64,000 bases of DNA from G963665185 sp963665185 (GTDB taxonomy: Bacteria; Desulfobacterota; Desulfovibrionia; Desulfovibrionales; Desulfovibrionaceae): the NCBI GenBank assembly GCA_963665185.2, contig CAXXPO010000005.1, positions 1 through 64,000 on the forward strand, read 5' to 3'. The position numbers and the translations under genes are program-made. The notes under the pieces were generated by a model that was not told the origin of the DNA, searched no databases, and saw only the letters and a list, made by a program, of their open reading frames with translations. Positions 57,172-64,000 of this stretch are shown here, piece by piece; the first letter of the stretch is position 1; each line of letters begins with the position of its first letter.

Positions 57172-58248
57172 ATGAATGACTATTCCGCGGTAGGTGGCGG
57201 GCTGTCTTTGTATGATTCGTTCAAGAGGTTGTTTTTTTATGTCAACAAGGTGGCGGATAATTCCACAAGGCTGCTGCGTGAATTCGCCGATGTGGACAAC
57301 GACATTCCGATTCCAGACGGCACACCCCGTGATGTGCGGTATGCAAGAACATGGCGAAGATGGACAAGAAAACAGCAAATCGCCAAGCGGGCGGTGCGGG
57401 AACGCAACGAGTTTCTGAACAACCTGCGCAAATGGGCCACGCCGCTCGGACTGGCGTTTTCCATTGCCATCAAGGACAGGGGGCTGGAGTACGAGCAGGC
57501 GCTCATGCGCTATACCATGCGGATTTTCAGGGACCATGTCCGGTTGCAGCAAATGCTTCCCCCTGGGGATGTCGAAGCCGGAATGCAGGGCAGTCTTATG
57601 GGGATTTGGAATGCTCTTGACCTGCAAGGTCACCAGGGGGCGCTTCAGGTTGGGCCGCAACAGGTTGCCCCATTGAACCAGCTTGTCTCGATTCAGGACA
57701 TTGCGCAGCGCGCGCGAAATCTCGATGACAGGACCTTGTCACAACGTCTTGGCGGGCAAATGGCCAACACTCTTGTTGCCCGCGTTCATGGTAGCGAACA
57801 GTTGCGCCGGGATATCATCCAGGCATCCGGCCGGACAAACCCCTATGTGAACCTGATTTCAAAAGTCATGTTATATGGTTCCCTCGGGATTATGGGGCTT
57901 GGCGGCATTGCGACGATTTCCTACTGTGCGCAGGAAGACCCGGACCCTGTGAGCACCTTTGGATTTGAAACAATCGGCCTCACTCCCAAATCCGTAATAG
58001 CCGATGGAGTGGGGGGCGTTGTGGTCAGCCTTACTGCGCAATCGATTATTGAAGGCGTTTCAAAGTGCGGAATACCCTGTTGCAATCGCAACGCAATTGA
58101 CTGGGGACGGGGAAAGGGCTTTTTCATTTTCATAGTGGACTTTATTATTGTGATACTTGTGGCGCTTTTTTTCGGATGGGTCCTTCGGTCGATGTTCGAC
58201 GGGCTTCCCACCTGGATGGAAGAAGACACATGCTGGAGTTTTAAATAA
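57172..58248 (+). CDS. Hypothetical membrane protein
   Basis: 358 residues. AAGGAGGGGAG precedes the chosen ATG. The first 225 residues are soluble and Arg-rich (ARTWRRWTRKQQIAKRAVRERN), probably helical. Two hydrophobic segments follow at about residues 231-250 (VMLYGSLGIMGLGGIA) and 318-342 (FFIFIVDFIIVILVALFFGWV). A cysteine group (KCGIPCCNRN) lies between them. I recognise no family. It forms a probable operon with the next small membrane protein, 96 bases downstream, and has its own regulated-looking promoter. Confidence 0.7.
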   Translation: MNDYSAVGGGLSLYDSFKRLFFYVNKVADNSTRLLREFADVDNDIPIPDGTPRDVRYARTWRRWTRKQQIAKRAVRERNEFLNNLRKWATPLGLAFSIAIKDRGLEYEQALMRYTMRIFRDHVRLQQMLPPGDVEAGMQGSLMGIWNALDLQGHQGALQVGPQQVAPLNQLVSIQDIAQRARNLDDRTLSQRLGGQMANTLVARVHGSEQLRRDIIQASGRTNPYVNLISKVMLYGSLGIMGLGGIATISYCAQEDPDPVSTFGFETIGLTPKSVIADGVGGVVVSLTAQSIIEGVSKCGIPCCNRNAIDWGRGKGFFIFIVDFIIVILVALFFGWVLRSMFDGLPTWMEEDTCWSFK

Positions 58249-58344
58249 TTCCATGGGGGAAGGTTCCCGGCACTCTTTTTGGGGGCAACGCAGCCTGTCG
58301 GGCACAGCGCCGAGCCGTGCGGAAAACTTACAGGGGGAAACATC

Positions 58345-58806
58345 ATGTATGTCGTCTATCTTGCCGTGGCCGCGGCCATCGGGGCGCTTCTGCAAATTCT
58401 TTTTTTCGGAGGGACCGTCGCAAACTCCCTGCTGGCCTGGCTTTTGGGGGTGCAGGTCGGGCTGGGAGGCATTTGGGCCTTTCTTGGTCACTATTTCAAA
58501 TCCGACGAAATCGCCGGGTACATAGGCTGGCCCCCGGGCAATCCGTTTCAAAAGGAGATCGCCTTCACCAATCTGGGGCTGGGCATTTGCGGCATCCTGA
58601 GTTTTCTGTTGCGGCACACGGAATGGCAAAACGGTTTCTGGCTGGCGACCATCGTCGTTACCACGGTTTTTCTGGGCGGTGCGTTTTCCGTCCACGTGGC
58701 GGACATCAAGAAGAGCGGGAATACCAACCCCGGCAATGCCGGGCCGGTTTTTTTCGCAGACATCCTCGTGCCGGTCGTTCTCTGGGTGCTGTTTCTTGCC
58801 GGATAG
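58345..58806 (+). CDS. Small four-helix membrane protein, DUF6790-like
   Basis: 153 residues from an ATG with AGGGGGAAA upstream. Four hydrophobic segments: 2-22, 28-50, 74-90 and 100-118, plus a short one at the C-terminus. A conserved-looking GWPPGNPFQKEIAFTNLGLG loop lies between helices 2 and 3, and NPGNAGPVFFADI near the end. I associate this with the DUF6790 pattern, held loosely. It lies in the same cassette as the larger membrane protein and just before repeat B. Function unknown. Confidence 0.65.
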   Translation: MYVVYLAVAAAIGALLQILFFGGTVANSLLAWLLGVQVGLGGIWAFLGHYFKSDEIAGYIGWPPGNPFQKEIAFTNLGLGICGILSFLLRHTEWQNGFWLATIVVTTVFLGGAFSVHVADIKKSGNTNPGNAGPVFFADILVPVVLWVLFLAG

Positions 58807-58824
58807 GACATTGGAGACTCCGTC

Positions 58825-59007
58825 GATATTTCCCTCAAGGTCAAAGTTTCAGGAACAGGGATGGGTGTGCGGGAGGAAGGGAAACACTTTTTGCAAAAAG
58901 TGTTTCCCTTCCTCCCGCTTTTCTTTCTTCTCTCCCTCTCCCCTTTATTCCCGCGCCCGTTTCGGTTACATGCTTGGGGAGTTGATACAAATCGCGAAGG
59001 AGTGCGT
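58825..59007. repeat. 183-bp direct repeat B, right copy (serS leader)
   Basis: The copy that sits in front of serS and supplies its AAGGAG site. It differs from 55291-55473 at two bases only. It encloses the palindrome 58869-58918. Confidence 0.95.
58869..58918 (+). terminator. Perfect 50-base palindrome, right copy
   Basis: The arms 58869-58893 and 58894-58918 are identical to those at 55335-55384 and are followed by TTTTCTTTCTTC. It would end the upstream membrane-protein transcript just before serS. Confidence 0.8.
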
Positions 59008-59013
59008 GGGGAT

Positions 59014-60297
59014 ATGCTGGACATAAAATTTTTGCGTGAAAATATTGATATTGTGCGCCAGAGCATCGCCAATCGGGGCGGAAAGGTCGATCTGGCGGAA
59101 TATGAAGCCCTGGACAAGGAACGGCGCGGGCTGATTCTGGAAGTCGAAACCTGCAAGATGCGCCGCAACGAGGCGTCCAAGGCCATTGCCCAGGTCAAGC
59201 GCGAGGGCGGCGACGCATCCGCAGCCATTGCCGAGCAAGCTGCCGTGGGCCAGGCCATCAAGGACCTGGACGAGCGGCTCAAGGCCGTGGACGACCGGGT
59301 GCAGGAATTTTTGCTGGATATCCCCAACGTGCCGCACGAGTCCGTGCCTGTGGGCAGAACCGAGGACGACAACGCGGTCTCCTGGATGTGGGGCGAAAAG
59401 CCCGAATTTTCGTTTGCGCCCAAGGAGCATTACGAGTTGGGCCAGGAGCTGGGCGGCCTGGACTTTGAAAGGGCGGCCAAACTTTCGGGCAGCCGTTTCG
59501 CCGTGACCTATGGTTGGGCCGCCAAGCTGGAACGCGCCCTGGCGACGTTCATGTTGGACGTGCAGACCGGGGAGAACGGATATTTCGAAGTGGCCACGCC
59601 GGTCATTGTGAACAGCACCGCCCTGTACGGCACGGGCCAATTGCCCAAGTTCGCCGAGGATCTGTTCAAGATCGACGGGCAGGAGGCGTATCTGATTCCC
59701 ACTGCCGAAGTGCCGCTCACCAACCTGCACGCGGACGAGACCATTGACGCAGACCGCCTGCCCATCGGCTATTGTGCCCATACGCAGTGTTTCCGGTCCG
59801 AGGCCGGATCGTACGGCAAGGACACCAAGGGGCTCATCCGCATGCACCAGTTCGGCAAGGTGGAACTGGTGCATTTCACACGGCCTGAAGATTCGTTCGA
59901 CCAACTGGAAAAGCTGGTCAAGAACGCGGAGAGCATTTTGCAGAAACTCGGCCTGCACTACCGTGTGGTTACGCTGTGCACGGGTGATCTGGGCTTCTCC
60001 TCGACCAAAACCTACGATATCGAGGTCTGGCTGCCTGGTCAGGACAAATATCGCGAAATTTCCTCCTGCTCCAACATGCTGGATTTCCAAGCGCGCCGTG
60101 CCGGAATCCGCTTCAAGGACAAGGGGCAGAAAAAGGCCCAGCTTTGCCATACCCTGAACGGCTCCGGTTTGGCCGTGGGCCGCTGCATGGTGGCGGTGCT
60201 GGAAAACTACCAGCGCGAGGACGGCTGCATCGAGGTCCCCGAGGTGCTACGGCCTTATCTGGGCGTGGAGGTCATTGAACCTATCGCCAGATTTTAG
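59014..60297 (+). CDS. serS: Seryl-tRNA synthetase
   Basis: 427 residues. Charges tRNA-Ser (and tRNA-Sec if present). The N-terminal coiled-coil arm covers about 30-105. The class II motifs are motif 2 CFRSEAGSYGKDTKGLIRMHQF and motif 3 GSGLAVGRCMVAVLENYQ near the C-terminus. The start MLDIKFLREN is standard. The AAGGAG in repeat B is 11 bases upstream, and a GGGG lies closer. A terminator follows the stop. Confidence 0.98.
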   Translation: MLDIKFLRENIDIVRQSIANRGGKVDLAEYEALDKERRGLILEVETCKMRRNEASKAIAQVKREGGDASAAIAEQAAVGQAIKDLDERLKAVDDRVQEFLLDIPNVPHESVPVGRTEDDNAVSWMWGEKPEFSFAPKEHYELGQELGGLDFERAAKLSGSRFAVTYGWAAKLERALATFMLDVQTGENGYFEVATPVIVNSTALYGTGQLPKFAEDLFKIDGQEAYLIPTAEVPLTNLHADETIDADRLPIGYCAHTQCFRSEAGSYGKDTKGLIRMHQFGKVELVHFTRPEDSFDQLEKLVKNAESILQKLGLHYRVVTLCTGDLGFSSTKTYDIEVWLPGQDKYREISSCSNMLDFQARRAGIRFKDKGQKKAQLCHTLNGSGLAVGRCMVAVLENYQREDGCIEVPEVLRPYLGVEVIEPIARF

Positions 60298-60325
60298 CGA
60301 AAACCTACGTTTTTACGCGCTACAG

Positions 60326-60364
60326 GGCCGAGGAAACCGCAGGTTTTCCCGGCCCTTTTCTTTG
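60326..60364 (+). terminator. serS terminator
   Basis: GGGCCGAGGAAACC (60326-60339) pairs with GGTTTTCCCGGCCC (60343-60356) with two mismatches, then TTTTCTTT. Confidence 0.75.
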
Positions 60365-60387
60365 CTTCGCAAAAAGGGAGTATCCAA

Positions 60388-61044
60388 ATGGAATTGGATC
60401 ATATGTACATCTGCGTGGGGGAAAACGCTCCCGAGGGCGACGCCCTGGTGGATTTCGGCCTGAAGGAAGGTTCGTCCAACACGCATCCGGGCCAGGGCAC
60501 CGCAAACCGGCGGTTCTTTTTTCATAATTTCATGTTGGAACTGCTGTGGTTCGTGAATCCGACCGAGGTCCGGGCGGAAATCACCCGGCCCATCCGACTG
60601 CATGAATCGCTGCTGTCTTCCGATCCCGCTGTGTCGCGATTCGGCATGGGATTTCGGGCGGAAAATAACGAAGAGCAGGTCGCGCCGTTTCCGTTTGTCC
60701 ACTACAGGCCGCAGTATCTCCCGGAACCGTTGTCCATACAGGTCGGCTCGCAGCGTCCCGCCACGGAGCCGAATTATTTTTTCCTCAACTTTGTGCACAG
60801 AAAAGATCAGGCCGAGAGAACCGAACCCATCGCCCACCCGAACGGCCTGCGCTGTCTGACGTCGGTGAAGGTGTGGCTGCAACAGGACGCGGAGCTTTCC
60901 GAGACAGGCCGGCTTGTGGATGCACTGCCCGGCGTTCACATCGTCCCGGCAGACGCACAGCTCCTGGAGCTCGAATTCGACAACGGCGGACAAGGGCTGC
61001 GCAAGGATTTTCGTCCCCTGCTGCCGCTGGTCGTCACCGGCTGA
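60388..61044 (+). CDS. VOC/glyoxalase-like protein
   Basis: 218 residues. The first strand, MELDHMYICVGENAPEGDALVDFGLKEG, with His and later FMLELLWF (Glu), follows the vicinal-oxygen-chelate pattern, and the second half (LTSVKVWL ... LLELEFDNG) looks like a second module. These families bind a divalent metal and act as glyoxalases, dioxygenases or drug-resistance proteins. The substrate is unknown. It lies 15 bases upstream of a GNAT gene and probably shares its transcript. Confidence 0.78.
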   Translation: MELDHMYICVGENAPEGDALVDFGLKEGSSNTHPGQGTANRRFFFHNFMLELLWFVNPTEVRAEITRPIRLHESLLSSDPAVSRFGMGFRAENNEEQVAPFPFVHYRPQYLPEPLSIQVGSQRPATEPNYFFLNFVHRKDQAERTEPIAHPNGLRCLTSVKVWLQQDAELSETGRLVDALPGVHIVPADAQLLELEFDNGGQGLRKDFRPLLPLVVTG

Positions 61045-61059
61045 TGAGGAGAATGTACA

Positions 61060-61608
61060 ATGGAAATTACGACGGAACGCCTCGTGCTGCGCCAATGGAC
61101 GGACGAGGACTACGCACCGTTTGCAGCCCTGAACGCGGACCCGAGGGTGATGGAATTTTTCCCCGCGCGGCTCGACCGTGCGGCCAGCGATGCCATGGCC
61201 GCACGCTGCCGTGGACTGATTGCCGGGCGCGGGTGGGGTCTGTGGGCGGTCGAGGTGCTGGAGACCGGCCGGTTCATCGGCTATGTGGGGCTCCATGTGC
61301 CTGCGGCGGAGCTGCCGTTCATGCCATGCGTGGAAATCGGCTGGCGGCTCGAATATCCGGCCTGGGGGCATGGATTTGCCACGGAGGCTGCCCGGGCGGC
61401 CTTGCGTTTTGGTTTCGGTGAGTTGGGGCTGGAGGAAATCGTCTCCTTTACCTTTGTGGGCAACCACAGGTCGCGTGCGGTCATGGAGCGACTGGGCATG
61501 GCCGAGTCCGCAAACTTCATGCACCCGGCTTTGCCGCAGGGCAGTCCGTTGCTGGCGCATGTTCTGTACAGGCTTTCCCGTGACCTCTGGAGCGGGCGGG
61601 AGGCATAG
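61060..61608 (+). CDS. GNAT acetyltransferase, RimJ/RimL type
   Basis: 182 residues. TERLVLRQWTDEDYAPFAALNADPRVMEFFP is the standard N-terminus of the ribosomal-protein/small-molecule acetyltransferase group. The acetyl-CoA loop is WGHGFATEAARAALRFGF, and NHRSRAVMERLGM is the late motif. Its acceptor may be a protein N-terminus or a small amine. It follows the VOC gene and ends just before a strong palindrome. Confidence 0.9.
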   Translation: MEITTERLVLRQWTDEDYAPFAALNADPRVMEFFPARLDRAASDAMAARCRGLIAGRGWGLWAVEVLETGRFIGYVGLHVPAAELPFMPCVEIGWRLEYPAWGHGFATEAARAALRFGFGELGLEEIVSFTFVGNHRSRAVMERLGMAESANFMHPALPQGSPLLAHVLYRLSRDLWSGREA

Positions 61609-61663
61609 AGTGCAGAGGCTTGGACCGGCGCAAGCCACTCAGGCCGTACAACTGATCGTTTTC

Positions 61664-61714
61664 CCGGCACAAATCCCCGGCAGAGCAGCACGCTCTGCCG
61701 GGGATTTGTGCCGG
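61664..61714. terminator. Perfect 23-bp palindrome between converging genes
   Basis: The arms 61664-61686 and 61692-61714 match perfectly around AGCAC. It separates the rightward GNAT gene and the leftward hydrolase gene and would fold in both transcripts. Confidence 0.7.
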
Positions 61715-61729
61715 CGGATGGGGGATGTG

Positions 61730-62830
61730 TTACTTGGCCTGTCCACTCATGTCCTTGTAGCTGGGCTTGGTGTGCCACATGGGGATGACGAGCGACTTGT
61801 CCCCCCTGATCGGCAGTTTGTCCATGCGTGCCACGCGCAGGTCCTGATTGGCGTAGGTGCGGAAGGTGACGGCGCAGCGGGTCAGGTCGTAGACCACGGT
61901 CCACTGGGTGTAGTCGTCGTGCTCCGTGCCGTCCTTGTCAAAGTTTCTGGCCGCTCCCTTGGGAATGGAGAAGTTGTTGATGAGGTTCCAGGCCAGGGTC
62001 ACGTTGCCGTCGGCGTCCTTGGCCGGATGCACGCTGTTGAGCAGGAAGGCCGCGCGAACGAAGCGGGATGGCGGCGTATAGTCGCCGGGCAGTCCCAGCA
62101 TGCCGTTTCCCTGGCCGAATGGCTTCAGCGTAGTCTCCCCCAGCTTTGTCTGCGGGATGTTGTCGGCATGCAGGTTCACGTAGTTGTTCAGGTTGGCCAG
62201 GTGCCAGGTGAATTCCGGGCGGTTGGTGTAGACGCCCACAGGGTTGTCATGCACCACCAATTTGCCGTCCAGGGGCTCGATGGCAATGGCTTTGCCTGTG
62301 CCGTCCACTACCAGCCAATGCGCTCCCGGAACCTGATGCAAGGCTTCCAAGTACACGGCGGGGATTTGTATTTGGGACAGCTTGCTCAGCACGTCATCAA
62401 TGCTGGCGCATGTTCCCAAGGCCCAGAGTACAAAATCCGCCGGGTTCAGGCTGGTTTTGGCAAGCTTGGGCTGGAACTCGGGATATTCGGCTTGGCCCGC
62501 AAACCAGTAAGCGCCGACGTACATGTGCTTTTCGTTGATGCCGTCGAGGACCAGATGTTTCAGGCCGAACCCGTTGGTGCCCATGAAGGCGTAGGAGTTT
62601 TTCCAGGCCATGCCCTTGGCGTCTTTGGGCATGGCGCTTTGCCAGGATTGGCCGCGTGGAGCGAAAAGCATATCGGAATTTGTGTCAGCGCCGAATTCCA
62701 TTGTTCTGGCAAATACCACCGAGCCGTCTTCGGCTTTGAGGCGCATGCCCGTGCAGGCCTCTGCAGAGGGGGCCGCCAGCAGCAGTGGCAGCAGGCAGCA
62801 GGCCGCGATGAGTCCAATGTACAGCTTCAT
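61730..62830 (-). CDS. Exported choloylglycine-hydrolase / penicillin V acylase family protein
   Basis: 366 residues from an ATG with AAGGAG eight to nine bases upstream. A signal peptide ends PSAEA, and the next residue is Cys26, followed by TGMRL. Signal cleavage would directly expose the N-terminal nucleophile that Ntn hydrolases of this family need. ARTMEFG (Arg) and NRPEFTWHLANLNNY match the substrate pocket. The family cleaves linear amides such as bile salts, penicillin V or acyl-homoserine lactones. The substrate here is not known; the location is periplasmic. Confidence 0.88.
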   Translation of the reverse strand: MKLYIGLIAACCLLPLLLAAPSAEACTGMRLKAEDGSVVFARTMEFGADTNSDMLFAPRGQSWQSAMPKDAKGMAWKNSYAFMGTNGFGLKHLVLDGINEKHMYVGAYWFAGQAEYPEFQPKLAKTSLNPADFVLWALGTCASIDDVLSKLSQIQIPAVYLEALHQVPGAHWLVVDGTGKAIAIEPLDGKLVVHDNPVGVYTNRPEFTWHLANLNNYVNLHADNIPQTKLGETTLKPFGQGNGMLGLPGDYTPPSRFVRAAFLLNSVHPAKDADGNVTLAWNLINNFSIPKGAARNFDKDGTEHDDYTQWTVVYDLTRCAVTFRTYANQDLRVARMDKLPIRGDKSLVIPMWHTKPSYKDMSGQAK

Positions 62831-63330
62831 ATTTTTTCTCCTTTGGTGTTGCGGGGAATAGGTAGGAAAGAGTGCAATATGCGGGATTCCCGTCATGGCG
62901 TTCGTATGCGAAGATGACCGAATCGTATTTTAGTTTTTCAACGTCGAGCCTGCAATCGTTTTCTAAATAAGAAAAGATGGCGATGGCCTGTAGGCTGAAA
63001 TGTCGCAAAGAAAATGCAGGGAAAGGTCGCTGCACGGACGGTCATTCCGCTCACATGCGTTGTCGGCCTCCGGCCGTGCAAGCTGTTTGCCTGTATTTCG
63101 TGCTGTTTTCTGGAAAGGAATACGTTTGGGAAAAAAAAAACAGAAAGAAGCGTGCCGGAAAGGCTGTTCTGCTTTTTTAAGCATATGTGGTGTCTTTTTT
63201 TTCACAACGCCGGATGTTCCTTGTATGCGTCGTGAACAAACAGGTATAGGTAAGCAATAATAAACATTTTCAATAGGATCGATGCGAGGGCGCGTTGCGA
63301 CATGCCAATGCCCTCGCGGGAGGATCTCCA
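62831..63330. other. 500-base divergent spacer
   Basis: It separates the leftward hydrolase and the rightward DUF169 gene. A possible promoter is TTGTAT (63221-63226) and TATAGG (63245-63250) with an 18-base spacer. GCGAGGGC and GCCCTCGC form a hairpin just before the DUF169 ribosome-binding site (about 63285-63318). No credible gene is seen. Confidence 0.45.
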
Positions 63331-64000
63331 ATGACGTACAAGGAAATGCAGGAAGTTCTGATGAAGGAGCTGCGGCTCTACCATTACCCCATCGGGGTTA
63401 AGTTCTTCTACGACAAGGCCGGGTTGGAGGCGTTTCAAACCGCTGCGCCGGAAATCCACACGCCGGTAAAACCCATGACCTTCTGCCAATGGGAAATAGC
63501 GGCTCGCATGAAAGGGCAGATCGTCTATTCCGGAGTGGAAGGGCTTGGCTGCGGCAATGCCAAGTACAGTTTCGGCTGGAAGGGGCTGGACGACAGCGAG
63601 ATCAAGGGGCATGCCAAATACACCCGCGATCTCGACCAGGCCGAACGCTTCGTCAAAACCAAGCCCCGGCTGCCGGAAGGCCTGCTGGGTATTGCCGTGG
63701 CTCCGCTGGGCGCTTTGGACGGCCTGTACGAGCCGGACACCGTGCATTTCTACTGCGACAACATGCAGGCCTATCATTTGGCAGTGGACTACATGGCGGC
63801 CACGGATACCCATCCCCTGCGCCCGAACATCACCATGAACTCCTCGGCCTGCGCCGGAAACGTCCAGACGTTCATGCAGCAGGAATTCAACATGCTGCCC
63901 GCCTGTTCCGGCAGCTACAATGCGGGCAAGACCGAGCGCGGCGAGATCAACGTGGTCATTCCGGGCAAGAAGTTCGTCAAGGTGTTCGATCGGCTCCTGG
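63331..64000 (+). CDS. DUF169-family protein, 3' end outside the window
   Basis: 223 codons are visible, in frame to the window edge. GGAGG lies nine bases before the ATG. The pattern YHYPIGVKFFYDK, TFCQWEIAARMKG and SGVEGLGCGNAKYSFGW fits DUF169, a family common in anaerobes whose role is not established. Several Cys (CQW, GCG, CDN, SACAG, PACSG) could bind a metal or cofactor. No signal peptide is seen, so it is cytosolic. Nothing nearby indicates a pathway. Confidence 0.82.
   Translation, partial: MTYKEMQEVLMKELRLYHYPIGVKFFYDKAGLEAFQTAAPEIHTPVKPMTFCQWEIAARMKGQIVYSGVEGLGCGNAKYSFGWKGLDDSEIKGHAKYTRDLDQAERFVKTKPRLPEGLLGIAVAPLGALDGLYEPDTVHFYCDNMQAYHLAVDYMAATDTHPLRPNITMNSSACAGNVQTFMQQEFNMLPACSGSYNAGKTERGEINVVIPGKKFVKVFDRLL

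Overview
The window is a GC-rich bacterial chromosome segment that looks like a sulfate-reducing member of the Desulfovibrionaceae (Desulfovibrio or Pseudodesulfovibrio type). The evidence is the gene order rpsB-tsf-pyrH-frr-uppS-cdsA-dxr-rseP-tsaB, a lactate/glycolate oxidase FAD plus Fe-S pair, an HdrD-like CCG-domain Fe-S protein, a CoA-disulfide-reductase/rhodanese protein, a PomAB-type flagellar stator and a bacterial class A RNase P RNA. The genus is inferred. I saw no rRNA or tRNA gene, CRISPR array or intact transposase.

Layout. 0-2.5 kb: an exported discoidin-glutamine-amidotransferase-like protein (cut by the window edge) and an AT-rich membrane protein. 2.6-8 kb: secA with a 2-hydroxy-acid oxidase pair. 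8-13.4 kb: metK, panD, panC, a filament-like protein and truA. 13.4-20.8 kb: a BMP-type nucleoside ABC importer, a purine phosphoribosyltransferase and a flavin/rhodanese oxidoreductase. 21-27 kb: a YkgJ cysteine-cluster protein, a Ser/Thr kinase and a phosphoesterase in one operon, then the stress genes htrA, htpX and hsp20. 27-36 kb: pfk, cobT, an AT-rich SH3b protein, serB, rsfS and gpmI. 36-44 kb: the core tsaB-to-rpsB cluster read leftward. 44-51 kb: a FapA protein, motA, motB, a flavoprotein, rnpB, ispDF and cysS. 51-59 kb: an HdrD-like gene, two accessory cassettes each bracketed by direct repeats, then serS. 60-64 kb: VOC, GNAT, choloylglycine-hydrolase and DUF169 genes.

The most unusual part is the hotspot between the HdrD-like gene and serS. 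Cassette 1 (52.7-55.2 kb) is AT-rich and encodes a 663-residue GNAT-PIN-GNAT-like-PUA-like protein whose gene overlaps one for an ASCH protein, a plausible RNA-targeting stress, toxin-antitoxin or defence system. An 82-84 bp direct repeat flanks it. Cassette 2 (55.5-58.8 kb) encodes a C45-type hydrolase and two uncharacterised membrane proteins. It is flanked by 183-bp repeats, 181/183 identical, one of which is the serS leader.

Technical warning: between 9.2 and 20.1 kb seven genes, including the essential metK, are broken by about 16 single-base differences, mostly in short homopolymers. Correcting them restores full-length proteins in every case, so I read them as assembly errors, not pseudogenes.
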